NCBI GenBank assembly: GCA_019749855.1
Contig: JAIEPI010000186.1
Coordinates: 1 to 12,112 of the forward strand
From: Rickettsiales bacterium
Lineage (GTDB): Bacteria; Pseudomonadota; Alphaproteobacteria; Rickettsiales; UBA998
DNA: 12,112 nucleotides
Reading direction: 5' to 3'
Position numbers and translations under genes: made by a program. Positions 1 to 7,563 of this stretch are shown piece after piece. Every line of letters starts with the position of its first letter. The first letter of the stretch is position 1. Below the pieces are notes generated by a model that was given only the letters and a program-made list of their open reading frames with translations, did not search any database and was not told the origin of the DNA.

Positions 1-975
1 ATCGGGCGCAACCCGTGCGCCTTGGCTGTTAAACTCAGCCGCTGGCTTGATAATGCTCACGGCAGGATCTGCGGAATCCGAAAACCAGTTCACCACCACC
101 GACACCCATTCCACATTGGGCAGGTTGGCTTTGAGGTTATCGAGTGCCACCAGCACATCGGCTTTATTATTCAGGTTGTTCAGGTTCATTTTGGTGACTT
201 TGCCACCTTGCACGAAATTGCCTGATACATCCTGCTGGCCGCTGGTTTTTTCCTGCACCACCGTGTCGTACACATTCTCACCCGCGCCTGGGATAATCGT
301 GATGTCCTTGATTTTGTCCTCAAGGTCGAAGGGCTTTTTCAGCGTGCGGCGCACCTCGAAGGTAAAGTTCGGAATGCGATTGCCGAAATCCCCCAGCGGG
401 AAATCCTTAATCACCACATAGGCCGTGCCGCGATAGGCTGGCGTTTGCCCTGCGGGGTAGAATGACGACATAAACGTGTCGGGCAGCTGCGTTTCATCAC
501 CGAGATAGAGCGAATAGCTGCCAGCCGTCAGGTCAAGCTGCTTTGCATCCGCCCATACGCGCACCACTTCGCTGATAGCACCTTCACAAATCGCCACAGC
601 AAGGCTTGCCGTGTAGGTGTAGCTGGTCGTAGTAGTTTCCACACTGCCACCACCGCCGCCACCTTTGCCACCGCCCGAAGATTGCGTCGTCGTGGTCACA
701 TGTTCCTGAATCGGGCGCGACCAGATTACATTCCCCGCAATACGGGCGTTGCCATAAACCACGGGTATCGACTTGCCATAGGTGGAAGCCTGCACCATCA
801 AATCGGTCAGGCGTGAACCTTCCTGATTGATGCGTGCTTTACTGCCGAAAATGGAACGGTCAATAAAGCCGCCCAAATATCCGCCCACACCACCCGCCAA
901 CGCTGCGGCAAATGCACCCGCGCCGATGGATGAGGCCGCAGAACTCGCGGCGGCTGCTAGAACGATGGCTGCCAT
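1..975 (-). CDS. GTA gp15-like tail-tip / host-specificity protein, N-terminal 325 residues (runs off left edge)
   Basis: This is an open frame with no stop from the ATG at 975 to the window edge, so only the first 325 residues are visible; relatives are usually well over 1000 residues. It begins with an Ala/Gly-rich hydrophobic stretch (residues about 1-38), then a segment with YGKSIPVVYGNARIAGNVIW (66-85), a Gly-rich linker (about 99-110), and a repeat-poor beta-rich region. Residues 272-310 (ALDNLKANLPNVEWVSVVVNWF) resemble the lead-in to the TIM-barrel region of Rhodobacter GTA gp15. In that family the protein forms the tail tip/baseplate and contacts the host surface. The start overlaps the NlpC gene by 19 bases and has an AAGG-type ribosome site about 8 bases upstream. 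Its place after DUF2460, DUF2163 and NlpC matches GTA gp12-15. Receptor-binding parts would lie beyond the window. Confidence 0.88.
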   Translation of the reverse strand, partial: MAAIVLAAAASSAASSIGAGAFAAALAGGVGGYLGGFIDRSIFGSKARINQEGSRLTDLMVQASTYGKSIPVVYGNARIAGNVIWSRPIQEHVTTTTQSSGGGKGGGGGGSVETTTTSYTYTASLAVAICEGAISEVVRVWADAKQLDLTAGSYSLYLGDETQLPDTFMSSFYPAGQTPAYRGTAYVVIKDFPLGDFGNRIPNFTFEVRRTLKKPFDLEDKIKDITIIPGAGENVYDTVVQEKTSGQQDVSGNFVQGGKVTKMNLNNLNNKADVLVALDNLKANLPNVEWVSVVVNWFSDSADPAVSIIKPAAEFNSQGARVAPD

Positions 976-1403
976 CTGAATACCTTCACAAGTCGTTGTT
1001 TCCAGTCATCATCGAGGCGGTGTTCCACCACCCGACGGGCTGGCGCGTAGGAATGAACCATCCCCAGCGTGTTTTCATAATCGGTGAGAAATGCCATGTG
1101 CTGCGGGTTCTCTCGCACCTTGAACAAGGCCAGATCACCTGCCTGCGCTTCGGCTATCGGCACTTCATCCAGCAATGCCGTGAGCTTTTCGGTGAGATAC
1201 GCGCCGTCTGGCTCTTTGGAATAGGTCACCTCGTCATAACCAGCGAGTGGCTGGCCGTGCTTGTCCTTCAAGCCAAGTTCATCCACCACGCCGACAATCA
1301 GGCCGAGGCAATCACAGCCTTTGCCTTTAAGCCGTGCCTGGTGGTGAAACGGTGTGCCGATCCATGTTCGGGCTTGGGTGACAATGGTTTGTGCTTGGGT
1401 CAT
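957..1403 (-). CDS. NlpC/P60 family tail-tip peptidase (GTA gp14-like)
   Basis: This 148-residue protein matches the length of the phage NlpC/P60 family found beside DUF2163 genes. These cysteine peptidases cut peptide cross-links of peptidoglycan and probably help the tail cross the cell wall. The catalytic cysteine is most likely C32 in the GCDCLGLI motif (residues 29-36); the conserved histidine is probably H102 in PQHMAF, with H117 as a possible third polar residue. The N-terminal ARTWIGTPFHHQ segment is also typical. There is no signal peptide, as expected for a virion component. The ATG at 1403 overlaps the upstream hub gene by 4 bases, and the 3' end overlaps the gp15-like gene by 19 bases, which suggests translational coupling. 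The assignment is from motif and gene order; activity on the host wall is inferred from the family. Confidence 0.93.
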   Translation of the reverse strand: MTQAQTIVTQARTWIGTPFHHQARLKGKGCDCLGLIVGVVDELGLKDKHGQPLAGYDEVTYSKEPDGAYLTEKLTALLDEVPIAEAQAGDLALFKVRENPQHMAFLTDYENTLGMVHSYAPARRVVEHRLDDDWKQRLVKVFRWQPSF

Positions 1404-2260
1404 ACGCGCTGCAAATCGTTGGCCGTAGCTGCGGTGGCGAGCAATTTGTCCATGCCAGGAACATAAGGCTCGCCGCGAAAGTTCACGGCATTGTTGAACT
1501 TGGCGATGCAGGTGCTGATGGTTTTGTCGCAGCCTGCTATCGCGTTGAAGGTGTCGCCCACCGTCACGTTGTTAGGCATGGGCAACACAAGGGTGAATTG
1601 CTTGTTCGAGAACTCTTTGATTTCCATGCGGCGACCAGCATTTGCGCCTGTCAACCACACCACTTCGCCACCCGAGAAATACCCCGCCGCCTGCGTCATC
1701 GAATTACTGAGAAACACCTGCCTGCTACTGACAGTATTGACACTCCCGCCCACCGTGTAGCTGGCAAGGTTGGCTTTGCAGCGTCCATCACCGAAGATAG
1801 CGCGGCATGTGGGGCTATAGAGTTCCACAATGTTCTGGCTGAGTTTCTGCGCCAGCCCACGCACCTCGGCGATAAATTGCCCGTTCTTGAGTGTCACTTC
1901 CCCAAGCCAGCCGCGCCGATGCGTGATGATGCCCTGGGAAAGGTCGGTGACGTTCACCATGAAGATTTCAATTTCGGCGAAGTCGTATTTCCCCGCCATG
2001 ATGTCGGCTTCGGTGATTGCCGCCGCGTCAAGGATTCCTGCCACATCGAGGTTATCGACGCTGAACTTGTCTTTGGTTTCCACGCTCGTGGGTGAAAAGC
2101 CCGTCGCGGCTTTGTAAAGCTGGCTGCTCACCGTGAGGTCAGACGTGTGATCCGTGAATCCCATCACCGTGCCGCCCACCAGCGTGAGTTTCCAGCACAC
2201 GGCAAGGCTGGTGACTTCCCCCGCCAGATGCGCGGCCATATTGCTTGAAGCGGTTCTCAT
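1400..2260 (-). CDS. DUF2163 tail hub protein (GTA gp13-like)
   Basis: This 286-residue protein has the hallmarks of the DUF2163/BR0599 phage family: an N-terminal HLAGEVTSLAVCW segment, then GFTDH (residues 34-38), and a C-terminal half with cysteines at 152, 161, 244 and 251 set in YSPTCRAIFGDGRC and GCDKTISTC, followed by FNNAVNFRGEPYVPG. In GTAs the homologue is the hub linking the tail tube end to the tip. The conserved cysteines suggest a metal or iron-sulphur site, as known for lambda tail-tip protein L. I chose the ATG at 2260 because it makes an ATGA 4-base overlap with the DUF2460 stop and because family members start with MR at this point; an in-frame ATG at 2293 would add 11 unlikely residues. 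The 3' end overlaps the NlpC gene by 4 bases. Confidence 0.92.
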   Translation of the reverse strand: MRTASSNMAAHLAGEVTSLAVCWKLTLVGGTVMGFTDHTSDLTVSSQLYKAATGFSPTSVETKDKFSVDNLDVAGILDAAAITEADIMAGKYDFAEIEIFMVNVTDLSQGIITHRRGWLGEVTLKNGQFIAEVRGLAQKLSQNIVELYSPTCRAIFGDGRCKANLASYTVGGSVNTVSSRQVFLSNSMTQAAGYFSGGEVVWLTGANAGRRMEIKEFSNKQFTLVLPMPNNVTVGDTFNAIAGCDKTISTCIAKFNNAVNFRGEPYVPGMDKLLATAATANDLQRV

Positions 2261-2859
2261 AAGCGTATCTCCACAATCGGGATGGAATCCCACACAAAAA
2301 AGCCTGGTCCGTCGGCACGCACGGCAAGCGTGTCGGTGTCGAAGCGCACAGGCACATCAAAGTCGAAATCACTGCTCACAATCACACCCGCACCAGGCGC
2401 AGAGGAAAACGTCACCACGCCAGTGGTGTGATCCACCGAGTAGCCCGAGCCTTGCAGCACGCTGTTGAGGTAAATTTTCACCGTGCCTGACACGGGTTTC
2501 TTAATTTCCCGCACATAGCTGTTGCTGCCGCTGGTATAGGTTTTGTTCAGCTGAAAGGTAGTCAGCGAGCCGTTGCCCGTGCCAAGCGTTTGCCCCACCG
2601 CCTGGTAATCGCTCCAATCTTTGAAGCGGAAACCATAAGCTTTGCCGAAACGTGCGCGGAAGAAGGCTTGCAGCGCATCCATGTCGGCTTTGCTTTTAAG
2701 CCCCGTCGAGACATCCCAGCGACCACGCGCCTTTTGCCAATTCACATTGCGCTGCTCGAATCCTGAAAAGGTGGTGGTGATACTGGTATTGAACTCCGCC
2801 CCGCCGCTTGCGCCATAAGCGATTTTCGGCGGGAACTGCACTTCATGAAATGTTGGCAT
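2257..2859 (-). CDS. DUF2460 distal tail protein (GTA gp12-like)
   Basis: This 200-residue protein fits the DUF2460/TIGR02217 family by length and sequence: an N-terminal FHEVQFPPKIAYGASGG segment (residues 4-20), a central RARGRWDVSTGLKS-like stretch, then FFRARFGKAYGFRFKDWSDY (66-85). The C-terminal half carries a beta-rich segment with a GTVKIYLN...GYSVDHTTGVVTFSSAPGAG pattern (about 124-158), characteristic of the family. The GTA homologue gp12 is the distal tail protein that joins the tube to the hub. The ATG overlaps the tape-measure stop by one base (TAATG), and the stop overlaps the next ATG by four bases, so translation is probably coupled along tape measure, DUF2460 and DUF2163. There is nothing aberrant in length or composition. 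Confidence 0.92.
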   Translation of the reverse strand: MPTFHEVQFPPKIAYGASGGAEFNTSITTTFSGFEQRNVNWQKARGRWDVSTGLKSKADMDALQAFFRARFGKAYGFRFKDWSDYQAVGQTLGTGNGSLTTFQLNKTYTSGSNSYVREIKKPVSGTVKIYLNSVLQGSGYSVDHTTGVVTFSSAPGAGVIVSSDFDFDVPVRFDTDTLAVRADGPGFFVWDSIPIVEIRL

Positions 2860-5057
2860 TATCCGTTCCTCGCTTTATGCCGCCCCATCTGCGCGGCGAG
2901 TTTGCTCATGATCTGCCCTTGGCTTTCCATGAAGCTCTGCGCGTTAGGAGTGGTGATGTTAAAGGTGATATTGTTGCCGCCCATCTTGGTGTTTTTGGGC
3001 AGGACGGTTTCACCCTTTTGTAAAATGGCGGGGAACTCATCGGGCATCAGGCCATTATGGAAGCGCGGCGCACCTGCGAACGCATAAGCAGGCACAGCGC
3101 GGCGGGAAACACCCGAAACACCGACCACACCTCCATCATGGAACAGGCTGCCGAAGATACTGCCGAAAATGTCACCACCGCTGCCCTTGGCAAAATCACC
3201 AAGCGCACCCGCAATCGGTCCCGTAATTTGCTGACGAATGAACATCCGCAAAATGTCCTGCTCGATGGACTGCACCAGATCACCCAGCTTCTTGAAAGAA
3301 AACTCGCCAGTGGTGACCATATCCACCAGCGTGTCCTCCACCTTGGTGGCCGCGCTGCCGAATAAATCCTCCGCGTTTTTGGCTGCGTTGGTGGCTTCGT
3401 CGGCATAGCGTTTGAGCGCACGGCTTGCGCCATCCTCCCATTTATCGCTATCGAGCAACGACTTGTTGTAAATCTCCTTGAGTTTTACCGAGTAAATCTG
3501 CTCGATTTTGTCGATATATTCCTGGTTGGCTTCGGTCGCGCCGCCGAGATTTTCGATCAGCTTGGCTTTCCACTCATCCAGTGCTTGCTTTGCCAAATCG
3601 TAGGAAGGCTTGGTCTGCAATAGCGCACGGTTTACTTCCTGAATGGCACGTTTGCGGGTTTCCTCGCTGTCATCCTTTGTGCTGCCTGAAGATTTTGCCG
3701 TCGTTTTGTTGGCATCGGCCAGCTTTGCCTTGGTGGAAGCATTCAGCGCGGCCAATGCCTCCCGTGCGGATTCGCTATTTGCATCCCCTTTATTGAGCGC
3801 GAGGATCTGCTTGCGGCGTTCTTCCGCATCCCGCAGAATTTTCTGCTGTGAGGTGAGTGTTACATCCTCGTATTCCTTCAAATATTTCTTTTGAAGTTCA
3901 AGCAGCTGATTATTGCGACGCTCTGCAGCTGCTTTCTCAGCAGCTGTGCGTGCGTTTTGCGTATCTTCGTCGGCCTTCTTTTGTTCGGCGGCGATCTCGT
4001 CGTTTATCTTTTGCAGTTCGCGCTTTTTAGCCTCAAGACCAGGCGCACTGCCCAGCACGGCAATGTCGAGCTTGGTGCCGAAGCTGTTTTGCAAATCGGC
4101 GATTTCTTCTTCAAGCTGGCTTTTTTGCTGCTCGCGGGTGGGGTTCAATGCCTCCTGCAAACCGCGCACCGCTTTGGTGAGCAGATTCAGGCTGACTTGC
4201 GCCGCACCCGATTCACTGATGGTGCGCCCGAATGATTCCAGCAAATCATCCCACGCATCCCCCAGCTGGTTAGCTGCACCCGTTAAGCCTTGCGCCTGCG
4301 CGTCCGCAAGCCCTTTGGTTTTTTCTTCCAAATGCTCAAGGATAACCGCCTGCGCCGAAGCAATGTCGCCTTGCTTCACAAAGTTGTCGATCACCTCTTT
4401 CTGGGTGGGCGACAGGTCCGAAAACTTCCGCGCCAGCCTGCCAAGCCCTTCCTCGGGTGATTCCAACGCTTTGCCCAACATATCGGCGGCGGAAGGCACA
4501 TCCGTTCCCAAACGTACCGCAAGGTCTGCGGAGAGCCGCAGCGCACGGGTGAAAGTTTCACCAGCGACGTTTTGGAAAGATACCAGCGAGGAGGCAGCTT
4601 GCTGAATATCCTCTTTCTTAAAGAGCGTGTTGCCTTCCACCGCCTCACCAAGCGCGGTGATTTCCTGTGCGGTCACACCGGCGGTGAAATCGGTCGCTTT
4701 AAGGGCAGCGTTTAGTTGGTTAAGGGCTTGCTCGGCTTCCTTAAACTCTTTGATCCCACCAGCAACTGCAAGGCCGAGCGTGCCAATGACAGCGGCAGCG
4801 GCCAGCCCAACGGGACCAAGCCGCGTGAGACTTGCCCCGAGCGAACCCGTGCCGCCTGCAAGGTTTTCCATGCCATAGCGAACTTGCTCGCTCACCACAT
4901 TCACCGCCACCAGCGACTTGCTGGCGGGAGCCGTGGCTTCCTTGATTTTGGCGAGCGCACGTTGTCCCGCTTCACCAGTGAGGGTTAATTCACGGCGGGT
5001 TTTATCGCCGTCAAGAACCGCTATCCTGATTGAAATGTTCTGCGTTGCTGTTGCCAT
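2859..5057 (-). CDS. Tail tape measure protein
   Basis: At 732 residues this is the longest tail gene fully in view, and its position after the frameshifted chaperone is the standard place for the tape measure. Features in order: a hydrophobic Gly/Ala-rich segment (residues about 81-101); a helical region resembling lambda-family tape measures; a long charged coiled-coil-like region (about 320-450) rich in Lys, Glu, Gln and Ala; an amphipathic C-terminal stretch with TGEFSFKKLGDLVQSIEQD typical of the lambda tape-measure C-terminal domain; then FHDGGVVG and FPAILQKGETVLPKN near the end. Such proteins set tail length and pass through the tube during DNA delivery. I chose the ATG at 5057 (MATATQNI) over 5126, because the extra 23 residues would overlap the chaperone extension and look non-coding. 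The upstream GAGG is rather distant, about 12 bases. By the usual rule of about 1.5 angstrom per residue, the tail would be roughly 110 nm (inference). Confidence 0.93.
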   Translation of the reverse strand: MATATQNISIRIAVLDGDKTRRELTLTGEAGQRALAKIKEATAPASKSLVAVNVVSEQVRYGMENLAGGTGSLGASLTRLGPVGLAAAAVIGTLGLAVAGGIKEFKEAEQALNQLNAALKATDFTAGVTAQEITALGEAVEGNTLFKKEDIQQAASSLVSFQNVAGETFTRALRLSADLAVRLGTDVPSAADMLGKALESPEEGLGRLARKFSDLSPTQKEVIDNFVKQGDIASAQAVILEHLEEKTKGLADAQAQGLTGAANQLGDAWDDLLESFGRTISESGAAQVSLNLLTKAVRGLQEALNPTREQQKSQLEEEIADLQNSFGTKLDIAVLGSAPGLEAKKRELQKINDEIAAEQKKADEDTQNARTAAEKAAAERRNNQLLELQKKYLKEYEDVTLTSQQKILRDAEERRKQILALNKGDANSESAREALAALNASTKAKLADANKTTAKSSGSTKDDSEETRKRAIQEVNRALLQTKPSYDLAKQALDEWKAKLIENLGGATEANQEYIDKIEQIYSVKLKEIYNKSLLDSDKWEDGASRALKRYADEATNAAKNAEDLFGSAATKVEDTLVDMVTTGEFSFKKLGDLVQSIEQDILRMFIRQQITGPIAGALGDFAKGSGGDIFGSIFGSLFHDGGVVGVSGVSRRAVPAYAFAGAPRFHNGLMPDEFPAILQKGETVLPKNTKMGGNNITFNITTPNAQSFMESQGQIMSKLAAQMGRHKARNG

Positions 5058-5816
5058 GATCGCGAATTGCCTCGTGCAACCCAGCCTCGGCATAATCCAG
5101 CAGGCGCAATAATGCCTGTCGGTCATAGCCGAGTACGTCGGTCACACTTAAAATGGTTGGAATGTCGAACCCTGCGATTTTACCGCTGGGATAAAGTTTG
5201 AACTGACCGCTACACCGAAGCAGCACTTCCCATGCCTCGAACCCCTCCATCGAATGCGGTTCGCTTTTGATGTAGGGGCATAACGGCTCGCCCGTGCTTT
5301 CGTTTAGCTCGCCTTTGCTACACGGGAGGGCTTCGTCGTGGCATGTTCTGCAATATCCTGACCCGCCGCCGAAGTGCCATTTACAACGAGCCCTGAGACG
5401 TTTCCCTCCGCGTCCAGTAGGGAAAGTGAAGCGGTGTATTTTTTCCAGAAATCCTGCGCGATGAACCAAACATCCATGAGGTCGTTCACGGCTTGTTCAT
5501 TCACCACCGCAGGCGCATCACCCGCGCTATTCAGCACGCCTTGCCACTCGATCACCGCGCCGCGTGCCATTGCCTTGATAAGCAACGCCTCCGAAAGCCC
5601 GTGGCGGGTTTCTTCGTCGTCCACATCTGGCAAATCCGATATATCCGCACCCACTTCAAGGCGGGATTTACGCTCTTGCCGCCAGTCAGTGATTGTCTTG
5701 ATGACGGAAGACTGCGCTGCACTCATAATAGCGGTGGAAAGTGGCCGCACCTTGAGTTTCACTTCGGCAGGCAAATCGAGCCAATACGGTTCTTTTTTCA
5801 GATTTAATCGTAGCAT
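5011..5816 (-). CDS. Tail assembly chaperone, -1 frameshift product (G-T like, 268 residues)
   Basis: This is the long form of the chaperone. Residues 1-139 are shared with the short form. At GGGAAAC (5406 down to 5400, read as G GGA AAC) a -1 slip moves ribosomes into an overlapping frame that runs to a stop at 5011-5013, adding 129 residues. The extension has no convincing start of its own at its beginning but is clearly protein-like: a Cys/His-rich segment (fusion residues C145, H148, C156, C159, H160, C166, C180), then a helical DUF1799-like region with FEAWEVLLRCSGQFKLYPSG and GFDIPTILSV. In lambda the equivalent GT protein binds the tape measure through T and the tube protein through G. 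The end overlaps the tape-measure start by 47 bases. The frameshift is inferred from frames, motif, position and the lambda precedent, not measured. Confidence 0.85.
5304..5816 (-). CDS. Tail assembly chaperone, short form (G-like, 170 residues)
   Basis: This gene lies between the tail tube and tape measure, the conserved slot for siphophage tail assembly chaperones. The protein is small, acidic in the middle (DLPDVDDEET, residues 61-70) and mostly predicted helical; it begins MLRLNLKKEPYWLDLP, a pattern I associate with alphaproteobacterial prophage proteins in this slot, where KVRPLSTA is also seen. The family keeps the tape measure soluble and recruits tube subunits; the chaperone is not expected in the mature virion. 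The start at 5816 has a very strong ribosome site, AAGGAGG, 4 bases before the ATG, and lies 9 bases after the tube gene stop. The frame continues past the slippery site to a TAA at 5304-5306, giving a C-terminal tail of 31 residues unique to this form. Confidence 0.85.
   Translation of the reverse strand: MLRLNLKKEPYWLDLPAEVKLKVRPLSTAIMSAAQSSVIKTITDWRQERKSRLEVGADISDLPDVDDEETRHGLSEALLIKAMARGAVIEWQGVLNSAGDAPAVVNEQAVNDLMDVWFIAQDFWKKYTASLSLLDAEGNVSGLVVNGTSAAGQDIAEHATTKPSRVAKAS
5400..5406 (-). promoter_or_regulatory. Slippery heptamer for programmed -1 frameshifting
   Basis: On the minus strand the bases read GGGAAAC, placed as G GGA AAC relative to the chaperone frame, which is the canonical X XXY YYZ arrangement. 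It differs only in the last base from lambda's GGGAAAG at the G/T junction. It lies inside the overlap between the short-form frame and the -1 frame that continues to 5011. I found no other in-frame canonical heptamer in that overlap. I see no clear short hairpin 5-9 bases downstream; a weak long-range pairing (AGGGCT with AGCCCT about 80 bases later) is possible but unconvincing. Confidence 0.85.
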
Positions 5817-5825
5817 AACGCCTCC

Positions 5826-7100
5826 TTATGGGTAGCTGGTGACATCGTTTTTCAAAACGACGGTGACGGATTTACTGAGTGCGTCGTCATAGACGGCCTG
5901 CCAGTTGAAGCTGGCCTGCACGCCGCCTGGTCCCGACACGGGGATGCGCGGTCGTGGCAGATAGACTTCGTGGAATGTCCAGGTGAGTGAGAAGTTGTTC
6001 CCATCTAATCCCGCCAGCTTGTAGGCAAGCTCCAATTCAATGGCGTTGTTGTTGATCGCGTCATCCACCAGCGTGGTGTCGGCAAAGCGCACGTCAATGC
6101 TGCCATTCACATTGATGATGGTGGGGTCAACCGCTTCAATCAGCCCATCATTGCGGATGGTCGGCACTGCCTGCAATCCGTTCGAATAGGTAAACTGTGC
6201 GCCCGTGATATTGGCCAAAGATGTGCCGTTGCGCTTGATCGAGCCGTTGAACTGGCTGAAGGGTTTATACACTCGGGCTGTGGGCGTGCCGCCTTGCGTG
6301 GCTGCAAAGCGCGTTTCCCCTTGAGCGATGATGTTAAGGGTAGCGTTCGCTGCACCTGAACGCTGGAAATTCAATGCCATACTTCCCAACATGCAGCCTG
6401 TATGCACGAAATAAGCTGGCACATTGGCATGGCCGATTTCCGCCGCGAAGGATGGAAGGCTTGCCGCGCCGCTGACGAAGGTATGCGTGTGACCACCACC
6501 CGAAAGCGTCGCACCACTGACCACACCGTTGGCATTGCCAGAAGCCAGCGTGAAGTTGTTGCCCGTTGCCCCCAGCGTGTCATGCACGATGTTGAGCTTG
6601 GTGCCGCCGCCGTTGGAATAAGTGGCAGGCGTGATGCTGGCATTGACCGAAGCGTTAAGGTCAGTTGCCAGCTGGGTGAGCGTAGCGTTCAGGTTCGCGC
6701 CGATATTAGTTTGCGTACCCGTCGCACCCGAAGCAACGAATGTCCACGTCACCCCGTTAATGGTGATGGTATGGGTTGCACTTGGGTTTGCGGTGAAGGT
6801 TATGTCACCCGTTGCCGCCACGCCAGCCGATACAGGGTTGCCGAGTAGCAGTTGCAGCCAGCGGCCAAAGTCGCGGCCTTCCACTGGCACCACCAGATTA
6901 CCTTCGTCATTAATCACATCACGGAACGGCGCACGCGGTTCGCGGCCTTGCCCGAGAAGGTCAGAGGAAAGCAGGTTTTGCTCCGCGCTTAAGTCCGAAG
7001 ACACAAACGCGAACTTTTCCCAGTTACCAGTGGGTTTCACACCGTAAGTGGATTCTTTCAAGGCAAGCAATGTCGCTGCCGAGCCATAGGATCGAGCCAT
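5826..7100 (-). CDS. Phage tail tube (major tail) protein with an inserted domain
   Basis: This 424-residue protein sits just before the tail chaperone, the usual place of the major tail tube gene. The N-terminus (ARSYGSAATLLALKESTYG) and the parts around residues 72-93 and 205-424 resemble the tail tube family common in alphaproteobacterial prophages, including HTHTFVSGAASLPSF (204-218), EIGHANVPAYFVHTGC and a C-terminal beta-rich region. Residues about 97-203 look like an insertion in a surface loop, with TITINGVTWTFVASG and a GATGNNFTLASG motif, giving a protein about 100 residues longer than I would expect. The subunit should polymerise into stacked hexameric rings. The ribosome site is CAGGAG, 8 bases before the ATG at 7100; a 25-base gap separates it from the tail terminator gene. 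Confidence 0.88.
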   Translation of the reverse strand: MARSYGSAATLLALKESTYGVKPTGNWEKFAFVSSDLSAEQNLLSSDLLGQGREPRAPFRDVINDEGNLVVPVEGRDFGRWLQLLLGNPVSAGVAATGDITFTANPSATHTITINGVTWTFVASGATGTQTNIGANLNATLTQLATDLNASVNASITPATYSNGGGTKLNIVHDTLGATGNNFTLASGNANGVVSGATLSGGGHTHTFVSGAASLPSFAAEIGHANVPAYFVHTGCMLGSMALNFQRSGAANATLNIIAQGETRFAATQGGTPTARVYKPFSQFNGSIKRNGTSLANITGAQFTYSNGLQAVPTIRNDGLIEAVDPTIINVNGSIDVRFADTTLVDDAINNNAIELELAYKLAGLDGNNFSLTWTFHEVYLPRPRIPVSGPGGVQASFNWQAVYDDALSKSVTVVLKNDVTSYP

Positions 7101-7125
7101 AAGATTTACTCCTGATTAGGGTTGG

Positions 7126-7563
7126 TTAATTGAGCGGGTCGGATGTGAAGTAGCGCACCATCACCTGCACCGTGGCGGCGCGGACGCTGGCGGCTCCTTC
7201 AATCGGTTCGTCTTGAAACTCTGGTGATCTGGCCTCGACCCATTCGGCAAGCCCATCCAGTGTGCGGTTGCTTGTGATGACTCCGCTTAATGCTACCAAC
7301 AGCACGTCCAGCAGCGCATCGCGGGTGGCCGCATCTGGGTTTTGCACCAGCACTTCCACCGTCACCAAATGTTCGTAAATGTAGGTGAGCGGCGAAAGCA
7401 GCACTTCGGGGTCTTGGGCGATACCATCGCGCATCACCATCATGCCGTTTGTCGGCACTTGCTCGGGCTTATCGAGATTGCGATAGACCTTGAGCGTGGC
7501 TGTTTCGAGCGTTTTCAGTTTGGTGAAAAGCCGATCCAGCACCTGTTCACGTTTGCTCGGCAT
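7126..7563 (-). CDS. Tail terminator / tail completion-like protein (lambda gpU type)
   Basis: This 145-residue protein lies immediately upstream of the tail tube gene, where tail terminators are normally found. It starts with a helical segment (MPSKREQVLDRLFTKLKTL), carries a mid-protein stretch with YIYEHLVTVEVLVQ (residues about 62-75), a helix with AATRDALLDVLLVALSG (78-94), and ends in a beta-like segment (VRAATVQVMVRYFTSDPLN). This alternation of helix and strands is what the lambda gpU/HK97 neck-proximal proteins look like, and relatives in alphaproteobacterial prophages are often carried under vague names. The expected role is to cap the growing tube and to form the joint with the head. 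The ATG overlaps the DUF6441 gene by 17 bases; GAGG lies about 9 bases upstream. The function is inferred from position and profile only. Confidence 0.68.
   Translation of the reverse strand: MPSKREQVLDRLFTKLKTLETATLKVYRNLDKPEQVPTNGMMVMRDGIAQDPEVLLSPLTYIYEHLVTVEVLVQNPDAATRDALLDVLLVALSGVITSNRTLDGLAEWVEARSPEFQDEPIEGAASVRAATVQVMVRYFTSDPLN

Noticed and set aside
3926..3946. An 8-base perfect inverted repeat (CAGCTGCT/AGCAGCTG, 5-base loop) in the tape measure gene
   Set aside because: It encodes an Ala-rich coiled-coil repeat (AAEKAAAE) and has no T-run; repeated Ala codons explain it without a regulatory role.
5335..5350. CRTCH in the frameshift extension as a c-type haem-binding motif
   Set aside because: The protein has no signal peptide and would act in the cytoplasm during tail assembly. 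The surrounding Cys/His residues fit a metal site better.
5434..5446. An A-run (AAAAAAT on the minus strand) as an alternative slippery site in the chaperone gene
   Set aside because: Its phase is wrong: the codons read tgg aaa aaa tac, so the X XXY YYZ pattern is not met, unlike GGGAAAC.
5011..5469. An independent gene starting at the ATG at 5469
   Set aside because: The first 23 codons lie within the chaperone gene in another frame and have no ribosome site. The protein-like part begins at the GGGAAAC site, so a frameshift extension explains it better.
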